64,000 nucleotides of DNA from Pollutiaquabacter aromativorans. Lineage in GTDB: Bacteria; Bacteroidota; Bacteroidia; AKYH767-A; 2013-40CM-41-45. Of this stretch, positions 9,404 through 17,574 are shown one piece after another. The notes under the pieces were generated by a model, which saw only the letters and a list, made by a program, of their open reading frames with translations, had not been told where the DNA came from and searched no databases. Made by a program: the position numbers and the translations under genes. Numbering within the stretch: the stretch's first letter is position 1; every line of letters starts with the position of its first letter. Location: contig CP185379.1 of NCBI GenBank assembly GCA_049177215.1, positions 2,976,001 to 3,040,000 of the forward strand, written 5' to 3'.

Positions 9404-10471
9404 ATGGAGAACGTTATTCGCCAATGCATTGGAATTGATTGCGGGATGAAGGAGCATGTTGCCAGCTTCAGCCGCATGTATGCCGACCTTCGGGTGGAGT
9501 GTTTATCCACGCTGGCCATCCCCAATGGTCCGGGAGGCTTCGTTAAGCTCTCCAAATGGATCCGGAAGCTGATAGATCCATCCATGCCCTGTCAGATTGT
9601 GTTGGAAGCCACCGGTGTTTATCATGAAACGCTGGCGTGCTTCCTTACGGAGAAGGGCTGGCCGGTGAGCGTAGTACTTCCCAACCGGGCAAAGTACTTT
9701 TCCAAGACACTTACAGTAAAGACGGTCAATGACAAAGTATCTTCCCAGACATTGGCCGCCATGGGCCTGGAGAAGAAACTGGACGTCTGGTCGCCGCCGG
9801 ATCCGATTTACAATCAGCTGCGGCAGCTAACCCGGGAGCGAGATCAGCTCAAAGCGGAAAGTACGCAGATCAAATGTCAGTTACACGCAGAAGAGAGCGG
9901 AGCCTGGCCCAACAAGTCAAGCATTAAACGGATGAATCAACGATTGTCTTTGATTGAACGACAGGTAGAAGAAGTGGAAACGTCCATCCGGGAAGTCGTT
10001 GCTGAATCACCTGAGATTGATCAGGCTGTAAGACGCATGACATCGATTGTAGGTGTTGGGATGCTCACAGCAGTAACGGTGCTGGCGGAAACCAATGGAT
10101 TCAATCTGGTAAGGAACAAGAAACAGCTAGTCAGCTATGCGGGGCTGGATGTGGTGGAAAGGACATCCGGTATATCGGTCAGGGGAAGGTCCCGCATATC
10201 GCATCGAGGGAACCGGTACTTAAGAAAGTGCCTGTACTTCCCGGCCATGACTGCAGCACGTCATTCAAATGACCATAAGGCGTTGTACAACAGGCTCATC
10301 AGCAAACACGGAATTGCGATGAAAGCAGCGGTGGCGGTTCAACGGAAATTATTGGTTATGATGTATGCGATCTGGAAAAACGGAACAATCTACGACCCCA
10401 ACTACGAATTAAAAAAGCAACAAAATGAATTAGGGCAGACCCGAAGACCTGCCCTAACGGAACTGGCTTAA
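9404..10471 (+). CDS. IS110-family transposase/recombinase
   Basis: A 355-residue protein with an N-terminal RuvC-like DEDD domain and a C-terminal Transposase_20 domain (IVGVGMLTAVTVLAE and the serine-containing SYAGLDVVERTSG region). Seen acidic residues are D12 (GIDCG), E68 (VLEATG) and D110. At the fourth position, where IS110 enzymes usually have the second Asp of a TDxxD motif, this protein has S113 (VNDKVSSQTL). Either this is a divergent subfamily or the enzyme is impaired. The frame is intact. A hairpin (10430-10438/10449-10457) lies in the last codons. Confidence 0.9.
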   Translation: MENVIRQCIGIDCGMKEHVASFSRMYADLRVECLSTLAIPNGPGGFVKLSKWIRKLIDPSMPCQIVLEATGVYHETLACFLTEKGWPVSVVLPNRAKYFSKTLTVKTVNDKVSSQTLAAMGLEKKLDVWSPPDPIYNQLRQLTRERDQLKAESTQIKCQLHAEESGAWPNKSSIKRMNQRLSLIERQVEEVETSIREVVAESPEIDQAVRRMTSIVGVGMLTAVTVLAETNGFNLVRNKKQLVSYAGLDVVERTSGISVRGRSRISHRGNRYLRKCLYFPAMTAARHSNDHKALYNRLISKHGIAMKAAVAVQRKLLVMMYAIWKNGTIYDPNYELKKQQNELGQTRRPALTELA

Positions 10472-10530
10472 AGCCGTTCTTTGTAATCCCGAATTTAGAA
10501 AAAATCTAACACGGAAATTTGGCGGTTAAC

Positions 10531-10572
10531 ACAGAATCTCTGTGTTTCCTCTGTGATTCTCTGTGTTACAAA
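10531..10572. repeat. CTCTGTG-type intergenic repeat, right of first IS110 element
   Basis: CACAGAATCTCTGTG, then CCTCTGTG and CTCTGTG at about 10-base period. Same family as 9091-9136. Confidence 0.65.
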
Positions 10573-10643
10573 AAAGAACATCGGACGGCTCAGTGACGGT
10601 TAGATGATTTCTCCGCATATAAGCGGTTGTAGAAATCCACCTC

Positions 10644-11045
10644 ATGACGGAATTTTCCGGCATGAGCCATGCAAACATCAACGACCTTACGCGCATTGTT
10701 ATCGGATGCGTCATGAAAGTGCATCAAAAGCTAGGTCCGGGCCTGCTTGAATCAGCTTACAAGGAATGTACCGCTTACGAATTGATCAAGCTGGGGCTAT
10801 GCATTCGAAAAGAACATCCTGTTCCGCTCATTTACGAGAAGATCAAACTGGAGTGCGGCTATCGGGCTGATCTGATCGTTGAAAATCGATTGCTTTTGGA
10901 ATTGAAGTGTGTGGACCTGATTACGGATATTCACCGTGCGCAGGTGCTCACCTATCTCAAACTCACAGGCTTGAATCTTGGTTTATTAATCAATTTCAAT
11001 GTACTACATTTGAAAGAAGGAATTCGCAGGATCATTCTGACCTGA
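10644..11045 (+). CDS. GxxExxY family protein
   Basis: The motif GPGLLESAY near residue 33 and the later ECGYRADLIVENRLLLELK identify the GxxExxY family, small proteins widespread in Bacteroidota. The RADLIVEN...ELK arrangement resembles a PD-(D/E)xK nuclease core, but activity is not established as far as I know. The start could be ATG 10644 or the internal ATG 10662 (MSHANINDLTR), which matches the usual N-terminus better. It sits between an insertion sequence and gpsA, 28 bases before the latter. Confidence 0.82.
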   Translation: MTEFSGMSHANINDLTRIVIGCVMKVHQKLGPGLLESAYKECTAYELIKLGLCIRKEHPVPLIYEKIKLECGYRADLIVENRLLLELKCVDLITDIHRAQVLTYLKLTGLNLGLLINFNVLHLKEGIRRIILT

Positions 11046-11073
11046 TCCGAGACTAATCAATCAGCACATTTAA

Positions 11074-12069
11074 ATGGAGAATCAATCCATTTCAATCATA
11101 GGTGGTGGCAGTTGGGCAACGGCCATCGTCAAGATACTTTCCAATAATGTCGACAAAATTACCTGGTGGGTAAGAAGTAAAGAGACGGCAGAATTTATCT
11201 CCAAGTACCGACATAATCCCAACTACTTATCCGATGTTGAATTCGATCTTGGGAAGATCCGGATCACAACCGATATCCGGGAGGCGATTCGGGAATCCAA
11301 GACCATTATTTTGGCAGTTCCATCAGCTTTCCTAAAAGACTCGCTGGCAGGGATCAAGTCGGATGATTTTCATGGCCGTTCCGTATTCTCCGCTATCAAA
11401 GGGATCATTCCGGATGACCTACTAGTCGTTGGCGACTTCTTACACAAACAATTCGACGTTCCGATACAAAACATAGGTGTTATTACTGGTCCATGTCATG
11501 CCGAAGAAGTAGCCATGGAACGTCTCTCCTATCTCACCATAGCGAGTCCTGACACGAATACTGCTGATTCATTGGCCCGCCAAATGGCTTGTCGGTACAT
11601 CAAGACCACCGTGAGCGACGATATTTATGGTACAGAATATTCCGCCGTCTTGAAAAACGTATTTGCCATAGCCGGCGGTATTTGCCATGGGCTGGGCTAT
11701 GGAGACAACTACCTCGCAGTACTTATTTCTAACGCCATTCAGGAGATCAAGCGATTTGTAGACGCAGTGCATCCGATCGGTCGCGACATCAACGACTCGG
11801 CATATCTCGGCGACCTGTTGGTAACGGCTTACTCATCCTTCTCTCGTAACCGCATGTTCGGCACCATGATCGGAAAGGGCTATTCCGTTAAATTCGCACA
11901 ATTGGAAATGAACATGGTTGCGGAAGGCTATTATGCGACCAAGTGTATTCATGAGCTGAATAAACAGTACAACGTCCATATGCCGATCACAAGCTCGGTA
12001 TACCGGATACTATACGAGAAGATGTCGCCCCGCATGGAGATCAAACTCCTTTCCGATCAACTGAAATAA
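11074..12069 (+). CDS. gpsA: NAD(P)-dependent glycerol-3-phosphate dehydrogenase
   Basis: Makes sn-glycerol-3-phosphate from dihydroxyacetone phosphate for phospholipid synthesis. The Rossmann motif is IIGGGSWATA at residues 8-17. Further landmarks are TGPCHAEEVA near 140, the catalytic Lys in EYSAVLKNVFAIAGGI near 190, and NDSAYLGDLLVTAYSSFSRN, all expected for GpsA. The 331-residue length is normal. The gene survives intact although each side of the gpsA/GxxExxY pair is flanked by an insertion sequence. Confidence 0.95.
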   Translation: MENQSISIIGGGSWATAIVKILSNNVDKITWWVRSKETAEFISKYRHNPNYLSDVEFDLGKIRITTDIREAIRESKTIILAVPSAFLKDSLAGIKSDDFHGRSVFSAIKGIIPDDLLVVGDFLHKQFDVPIQNIGVITGPCHAEEVAMERLSYLTIASPDTNTADSLARQMACRYIKTTVSDDIYGTEYSAVLKNVFAIAGGICHGLGYGDNYLAVLISNAIQEIKRFVDAVHPIGRDINDSAYLGDLLVTAYSSFSRNRMFGTMIGKGYSVKFAQLEMNMVAEGYYATKCIHELNKQYNVHMPITSSVYRILYEKMSPRMEIKLLSDQLK

Positions 12070-12107
12070 AGTCGTTGCAGTAAACAGGCAGAGGACATTT
12101 CGATCTC

Positions 12108-12124
12108 TGAGAAACTCTGTGTAT
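12108..12124. repeat. CTCTGTG-type repeat, left of second IS110 element
   Basis: TCTGAGAAACTCTGTGT, matched at 13373-13393 on the other side of the element. Confidence 0.5.
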
Positions 12125-12132
12125 TCTAAGAC

Positions 12133-13153
12133 TTACGCAACGTTTTGATTGATTTTTTTCTCGTAGGTTAGGACGAATGGGGTTTTTCTTTTAATGACTG
12201 CAAAGACCCGATTGATCAGTTTGCAGGCTACGGCGTTTGCGATGACTTTGTGGTGTTTGCCCTCGGCCTTTTTCCTTTGGCAGTAGACCCTTATTTCAGG
12301 GTCGTAGATCATGGCGCTATTGGCTCCGTTGAGCAAGATTGCTTTCATCTGCTTATTTGCCATGGGATGTACCCTGGTCCTTCCCTTGGTTAATCCGGAG
12401 GAGTGTTCAAAAGGCGCCGTTCCGGCATAGCAGGCGAACTTACGACCATCATCGAACTGAGTGAAGTTCTGGGTTATAACGAGCATCATCGTTGCAGCAA
12501 TGAGTCCTATTCCCTTGACAGATTGTATCAGATCAAAATCTCTGTTTGAGCTCCGGATCGGAGGCGATCACTTTTTCAATGGCCTCGTTTACTGCCTTAA
12601 TGCTCTTTTCCAGCCGTTGAATGTGTTGTTCCAGATCCTCGGTAACCAGGTGATTGTCGATCACAATATTGAGCTTTGAGCGGCTCTTGAGGCTATTGAC
12701 ATTCTGGGTATGTTGCTGCACCAACGAGGCGCGGTAGGAGATCAGCTCTTTGAGTTGAAGGATGGATTTTTGAGGGATCACAAATGGCCGGAGCTTGTGA
12801 TGATGGATCAAGGCGTAAACGCCGATTCGCTCTGCATCCGTCCGGTCACTTTTACCTCGGGTTACGCCCAGGGATTGTTGGATCTCTCTTGCCGGTATTA
12901 CCGAATAGGTCATACCCTTTTCCTGTAACAGGCAACACAAAAGCAATCCGTAGTTGCCGGTGTGTTCCATGCAAAACCAGGGAGGTGATCCCGCTGGCAC
13001 CTCCTTTTTCAGGCGTTTAAACATGGATTCAATTCCCTCCTGGCTGTTCTTCACCCGGAACAGACTCAAGGGTTTGGCTGAAGGGTCCACTACCAGCGCT
13101 ACATCCAGCCATTGCGATGAGATGTCAATGCCAACGGTACAGACTGTTTTCAT
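12133..13153 (-). pseudogene. IS110-family transposase, split by a one-base insertion
   Basis: The N-terminal part (ATG 13153) carries the full DEDD set: D10 (VGIDIS), E63 (MEHTG), D103 and D106 (KSDRTDAERI). It stops after DPELKQRF. Removing one base from the four-T run (AAAA at 12535-12538 on the plus strand) restores DLIQSVKGIGLIAATMM and the Transposase_20 domain with YAGTAPFEHSSG, ending at 12133. A shift in a homopolymer suggests either a sequencing indel or recent inactivation. I know of no programmed frameshifting in this family. Confidence 0.85.
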
Positions 13154-13258
13154 AACTTTGGTTTTAAGGTTTATTTGTCTGTACTGGAACAGGATGTGCT
13201 GCTAAAACCTTTAATAGGCCTGGGATGCCTATGATTCTAACTGGCACCGCACCCTGAA

Positions 13259-13328
13259 AAGAGATAGAGGACTGATACACAGATTAGCCCTGAAGGCTCT
13301 AACTCTGCTTAGTTCACCTCTATCTCTT
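13259..13328 (-). ncRNA. Possible bridge-RNA structure of the second IS110 element
   Basis: A perfect 12-bp stem (13259-13270 with 13317-13328) encloses 46 bases that include a smaller stem-loop (AGCC...GGCT). It lies in the non-coding DNA upstream of the transposase start, where IS110 elements encode their bridge RNA. The loop bases that would pair with target and donor were not identified. Confidence 0.45.
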
Positions 13329-13372
13329 CCAGCACAGTCAGCTTGAAGTTACGAAGGCAAGTCTAAAGGTTA

Positions 13373-13393
13373 CCTCTGCGATACTCTGTGTCA
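13373..13393. repeat. CTCTGTG-type repeat, right of second IS110 element
   Basis: CCTCTGCG and ACTCTGTGTC, continuing the motif interrupted by the insertion sequence. Confidence 0.5.
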
Positions 13394-13400
13394 CGAGATC

Positions 13401-15227
13401 CTACGAAGCCCCTTCCGTCCGGTTGCTGCCAGATTCCAAATGCTCCTTCACCCGAATCGCTTTCGCTTCGCCGATGAGGGCGGCGAGGGCTTCGAGGGGG
13501 GCTTCTTTGATGCGTTGGACGGAACGGAACTCGCGTAGCAGTTCTTCCGCCGTACGTGGACCGATGCCGGGGATCTCTTCCAGCTCCGTCTTGATCACAC
13601 CCTTGCTCCTCCGCTTGCGATGATGCGTGATCCCGAAGCGGTGCACCTCGTCGCGCAATTGCTGGATGATCCGCAGCGTTTCGCTCTTCTTGTCGATGTA
13701 CAGAGGCAGCGGATCGTCCGGGTAATACAACTCTTCCAGGCGCTTCGCGATACCGATCACCGCGATCTTTCCCCGTAAGCCGAGTTTTTCCAGGCTGCTG
13801 ACCGCCGCGCTCAACTGCCCCTTGCCCCCGTCGATCACGATCAATTGCGGCAGCGGCAGCGCCTCGTCGAGCATCCGCTTATACCGCCGGTGGATCACCT
13901 CCTCCATCGACGCGAAATCGTCGGGACCCTCGACGGTCTTGATGTTGAAATGCCGGTAGTCCTTCTTCGACGGCTTGCCGTCCCGGAAGACCGACATCGC
14001 CGCTACGGGATAGGCGCCCTGGAAATTGGAATTGTCGAAACACTCGATGTGCTTCGGCAACTCGGTGAGCCGCAGGTCTTTTTTCATCTGCTCCATCAGG
14101 CGCAGCGTGCGGTTCTCGGGATGCTGCTTCTCTTCCTGCAACCGCTTTTCGCGGATGTAATTCCGCACGTTGCTCTCCGACAGGCTGAGCAAGTGCTTCT
14201 TGTCGCCGATCTTCGGGATGGTGAACGAAATGCCCGGCCATTCGACTTCCGGCGCGAAGGGTACGATGATCTCCTCCGCGTCGCTGAAGAAGCGCGAGCG
14301 CAACTCGCCCATGGCAAGCTCCAACAACTCCTCCGGCGTTTCTTCCAGCTTCTTTTTCAATTCCACCGTATGCCCCTGGATGATCGCGCCGTTCATGACA
14401 CGCAGGAAATTCACATACGCGGAATCCTCCTCGATCACGAGGGAGAACACATCCACGTTGTGAATCGACGGATTCACGACCACCGATTTCCGCTGGAACT
14501 TTTCGAGTGATTCCAGTTTCTCTTTGACCGATTGTGCTTCTTCAAAGCGATACTCGGCCGCGTAGGCCTGCATCAATTCGCGGAGGTGACCGATGACCGT
14601 CTGGATGTTTCCTTTGAGGATCTGCCGGATCTCTTTCACCGATTGATCGTACTCTCCCTGTGATTGAAATCCTTCACAAGGTCCCTTGCAATTACCGATC
14701 TGGTATTCGAGGCAGACACGGAATTTCTTCTTCGTGATATTCTCCTCCGACAACACCAGGCTGCACGTCCGCAGCTTGTACAACTTGTTGATCAGCTCCA
14801 GCAACGTATTGATCAAACGGCCGGAAGCATACGGTCCGAAATATTCGGAACCGTCACGGATCATCTTGCGGGTCGAAAAGACGCGCGGGAAACGCTCGTT
14901 GCGGATGCAGATCCACGGATAGGTCTTGTCGTCCTTCAGACTGACGTTGTACCGCGGCTGGTGCTTCTTGATGAGGTTGTTCTCCAGCAAGAGCGCGTCC
15001 ATCTCCGTATCCACGACGATGGTGCGGATGTCGGCCACCTTGCGCACCATGATGGACGTCTTACCCGAGACGTGCCGGTCCTTTTGGAAATAACTGCTGA
15101 CCCGCTTCTTCAACGACTTGGCCTTGCCCACATAGAGCAGCTTGTCCTCCTTGTCGTAGAACTGGTAAACGCCCGGCGAGTCGGGTAGCGCCGACAACAG
15201 GGTCTGGATGTGTTCTTCGGAAGCCAT
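13401..15227 (-). CDS. uvrC: UvrABC system protein C (excinuclease subunit)
   Basis: Makes both incisions in nucleotide excision repair. The 608-residue protein has an N-terminal GIY-YIG nuclease domain (SPGVYQFYDKEDKLLYVGKA, residues 17-36), a UVR motif near 210 (RFEEAQSVKEKLESLEKF), the RNase H-like 5' nuclease domain (ECFDNSNFQGAYPVAAMSVF; VIDGGKGQLSAA) and a C-terminal helix-hairpin-helix pair (IPGIGPRTAEELL). Its ATG is 15 bases after the stop of the upstream M28 peptidase gene, so the two probably share a transcript. Confidence 0.96.
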   Translation of the reverse strand: MASEEHIQTLLSALPDSPGVYQFYDKEDKLLYVGKAKSLKKRVSSYFQKDRHVSGKTSIMVRKVADIRTIVVDTEMDALLLENNLIKKHQPRYNVSLKDDKTYPWICIRNERFPRVFSTRKMIRDGSEYFGPYASGRLINTLLELINKLYKLRTCSLVLSEENITKKKFRVCLEYQIGNCKGPCEGFQSQGEYDQSVKEIRQILKGNIQTVIGHLRELMQAYAAEYRFEEAQSVKEKLESLEKFQRKSVVVNPSIHNVDVFSLVIEEDSAYVNFLRVMNGAIIQGHTVELKKKLEETPEELLELAMGELRSRFFSDAEEIIVPFAPEVEWPGISFTIPKIGDKKHLLSLSESNVRNYIREKRLQEEKQHPENRTLRLMEQMKKDLRLTELPKHIECFDNSNFQGAYPVAAMSVFRDGKPSKKDYRHFNIKTVEGPDDFASMEEVIHRRYKRMLDEALPLPQLIVIDGGKGQLSAAVSSLEKLGLRGKIAVIGIAKRLEELYYPDDPLPLYIDKKSETLRIIQQLRDEVHRFGITHHRKRRSKGVIKTELEEIPGIGPRTAEELLREFRSVQRIKEAPLEALAALIGEAKAIRVKEHLESGSNRTEGAS

Positions 15228-15242
15228 GTGCGCTTCGCGCGG

Positions 15243-16625
15243 TCAGAAACCGTTTTCGCTCACGAGGTAAAGCAAGGAACCCATGGCAGCGGCTCCCAGC
15301 AAGAGTTCGCGCTTGTTCACTTTGTCGAACGTGTCGGAGCCGGCATGATGATAATCGAAGTAGCGTTGGGAGTCGACCACCAGGCCTACCAAGGGTACTT
15401 TCAACGAAGGCTTCAGGGGAGAAATGTCGGCGCCACCGTGCTCTTCTTCGAAGTTCCAGACATTGTAAGGACGAAACAACTCACGGTACTTCCGGATGGA
15501 AGGTTTTTTGTCTTCGGGCATATCCAGTCCGAATCCATACGGGGTGAATCCGCCTGCATCGCTTTCGATGGCCATCACATGCTTTTCCCTGCTGTTGGTC
15601 GATGCCCAGGCCGCGTAACCTCTACCGCCACGAAGACCGTTCTCTTCGTTCATGAACGCGATCGCGCGGATGGTGCGCTTCGGTCGAAGCTTCAAGGCCT
15701 TGAACGTACGCAGGATCTCGACGGATTGCATCACGCCGGCGCCATCATCGTGCGCGCCGTCGCCGGTATCCCAGGAATCGAGGTGACCACCGACGACCAG
15801 CACTTCATCCGGCAGCTCGCGACCGCGGATCTCCCCGATGACGTTGTGAGAAAGTACACTGTCGAGGAGCTGGCAGTCCATGCGCAGCAAGAATCGAGCA
15901 CCCGGATCTGCGCGAAGGATATTGCTGAGCAGGTTGGCGCCATTCGTACTGATGGCGGCACAGGGGATCTTCGGCAATGAGTCATTATAACCCATGGCTC
16001 CGGTATGCGGGAAATCATCTTGTGCCAGGGTCATGGAGCGAACGATGGAAGCGACGGCACCGTAACGGGCCGCTTCACTCGGACCCGACCAACGGTACTT
16101 GCCCGCTTCGCCGTATGCTTCAAACGTGTTGATGAAGGTGGGATCAAAGGGGTGGTTGTAGAAGACGATCTTGCCTTCGATCTTTTCGCGTCCCAGGGCT
16201 TTGAGTTCGTCGAAGTCGTGCACCTCCACGACATTGCCGCTGATCCCTTCTTTCGGTGTCGCGACGGAGCCACCGAGTGCGCAGACCGGAACTTCCTGCG
16301 AATCGCCTGTACGCGCGATGATGCGTCCGCTTTCTTTAGCGCCCCGCACCCAGTGCGGCACCCATACCTCCTGCAACCAAACCGTATCGGCGCCGGCTTC
16401 GAGCATGGCCTTCCGGGTGTATTCAACGGCCTGTTGCGCCTCCGGCGATCCGCTAAGTCGTCCACCGATATCATTCGACAACACGCGCAGCCAGTCGTAG
16501 GCCTTGCCGTTCGAGAGCATTTCGGAGTAGATGGACCGGACGGTCGCGCTGTCGCTCCGAGCTTGTGCTTGCAGGGAAGTCGTGAAAAAGAGGGACAGTA
16601 CCAGGAGGGAAATCGATCGCTTCAT
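15243..16625 (-). CDS. M28 family peptidase, carboxypeptidase Q-like
   Basis: A secreted zinc exopeptidase with a signal peptide from ATG 16625 (MKRSISLLVLSLFFTTSLQA); an in-frame start four codons earlier is less likely. A PA insert covers about residues 125-250. The M28 core has the zinc ligands in GGHLDSWDTGDGAHDDGAG, NEENGLRGG, ESDAGG and the late His in DYHHAGSDTFD. The layout resembles plasma glutamate carboxypeptidase rather than the lipoprotein peptidase at 7368. It lies between lspA (44 bases upstream) and uvrC on the minus strand. Confidence 0.9.
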   Translation of the reverse strand: MKRSISLLVLSLFFTTSLQAQARSDSATVRSIYSEMLSNGKAYDWLRVLSNDIGGRLSGSPEAQQAVEYTRKAMLEAGADTVWLQEVWVPHWVRGAKESGRIIARTGDSQEVPVCALGGSVATPKEGISGNVVEVHDFDELKALGREKIEGKIVFYNHPFDPTFINTFEAYGEAGKYRWSGPSEAARYGAVASIVRSMTLAQDDFPHTGAMGYNDSLPKIPCAAISTNGANLLSNILRADPGARFLLRMDCQLLDSVLSHNVIGEIRGRELPDEVLVVGGHLDSWDTGDGAHDDGAGVMQSVEILRTFKALKLRPKRTIRAIAFMNEENGLRGGRGYAAWASTNSREKHVMAIESDAGGFTPYGFGLDMPEDKKPSIRKYRELFRPYNVWNFEEEHGGADISPLKPSLKVPLVGLVVDSQRYFDYHHAGSDTFDKVNKRELLLGAAAMGSLLYLVSENGF

Positions 16626-16669
16626 AGGAAGCAACAAGATACTGAATCCGAAAAAAAGGATCGGGAAAA

Positions 16670-17351
16670 TCAGGAAAGTCCGGAGGAGGCGTCAGTGGCG
16701 CCCGGAGCATCGGTCTCCGTCTTTTGCGCGTGATCGCCTTCGTGGAAGCGCTTCTGGAACAGGATGTACAGGATCACGCCGATCGAGATCGAAGCGTCGG
16801 CGATGTTGAACACCGGTCGGAAGAACAGGAACGTCTCGCCGCCCCAGATCGGTAACCAATCCGGAAAGCGTCCCGAGACCAGCGGGAAATACAGCATGTC
16901 CACCACCCGTCCTTGCAGAAAGCCGGCATACCCGCCGTCGGGCGGCAGAAAACGCGCGATCCCGTCGGTGCTGTCGTTGAAGATCATCCCGTAGAAGGCG
17001 CTGTCGATGATGTTGCCGACCGCCCCGGCAAAGATCAACGCAAAGCAAACCATCAGGCCGGGATGTGCGCGGTGCCGGGCCAGGTGGACGATGTACCAGC
17101 CGATCGCGATGCACGCGAGAATCCGGAAGGCACTCAGGAGGAACTTACCTGCCATGCCTCCGAACTCCAGTCCGAACGCCATGCCATAGTTCTCCGTGAA
17201 ATGAATGTAGAACCAATGGCCGAACACCCGGTGCTCTTCGCCGAGATACATCGTCGTCTTCACCCAGAACTTCACCACCTGGTCGATGAGCAGGACCAGG
17301 AAGATGATGATACCGGCGAGGCGGAGACGAGTGGTTGGTAGTGGCGGGCAA
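16670..17351 (-). CDS. lspA: Lipoprotein signal peptidase (signal peptidase II), N-terminus unresolved
   Basis: Inner-membrane aspartyl protease that cleaves prolipoproteins before the lipidated Cys. The core is clear: LLIDQVVKFWVK in the first helix, NYGMAFG, GNIIDSAFYG with one catalytic Asp, VVDMLYFP, and FNIADASISIG with the other. The first in-frame GTG (17278) would cut off the conserved DQ-containing helix, and no ATG exists further upstream in that frame. A TTG at 17351 in the neighbouring frame followed by a one-base shift near 17320-17335 gives a sensible start. The upstream DNA is a repeat (17350-17504). The true start is therefore uncertain. Confidence 0.85.
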
Positions 17352-17504
17352 GGCGAGGGAGGGTTGGTTGCGAGGAGCGTGTCCGAGACCGAGGAAGGTT
17401 AGTTACGAGGGACGTGAGCGAGACCGAGGGAGGGTTAGTTGAGAGGAATTAGGCGGTACGTGGGATGTATGAGCGTTTTCCTCGGTCTCGGTCACGCTCC
17501 TCGC
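17350..17504. repeat. 35-base tandem repeat with an inverted copy
   Basis: Two direct units (17371-17405 and 17406-17440) share the pattern CGAGG..CGTG..CGAGACCGAGG..GGTTAGTT, after a partial unit. An inverted copy at 17480-17504 matches 17370-17394 at 24 of 25 positions and could form a long hairpin. The array lies at the 5' end of lspA. Confidence 0.7.
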
Positions 17505-17518
17505 ATCTACATTTCATG

Positions 17519-17557
17519 AAAACGCCAGACCGAATCTAACCGATTCTGTCTGGCGTT
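17519..17557 (-). terminator. Hairpin terminator after the DksA-like gene (minus strand)
   Basis: Arms 17521-17530/17548-17557 (AACGCCAGAC and complement). On the minus strand the stem is followed by TTTTC, 18 bases after the DksA-like stop. Confidence 0.7.
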
Positions 17558-17574
17558 ATGCTGGATCTTCGTGC

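Larger units (their letters stand above)
9140..10510 (+). mobile_element. IS110-family insertion sequence (first), ends approximate
   Basis: One transposase gene (9404-10471), a long non-coding left end of about 260 bases and a short right end: the layout of the IS110 group, whose left end encodes the bridge RNA. No terminal inverted repeats or target duplications are visible, as expected for the family, so boundaries come only from where the flanking CACAGAG repeat stops and restarts. It probably inserted into that repeat. Confidence 0.7.
12125..13365 (-). mobile_element. IS110-family insertion sequence (second, different from the first), ends approximate
   Basis: A minus-strand transposase (12133-13153, frameshifted) with about 210 non-coding bases at its 5' side and almost none at its 3' side. 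A short subterminal inverted repeat is visible (AGACTT 12129-12134 and AAGTCT 13359-13364). The element again lies inside CTCTGTG repeats. Its transposase is not close to the first one, so this is an independent insertion. Confidence 0.7.

Noticed and set aside
9404..13153. The two insertion sequences flanking gpsA forming a composite transposon
   Set aside because: The two transposases are from different IS110 branches, the family does not use terminal repeats, and gpsA is an ordinary housekeeping gene.
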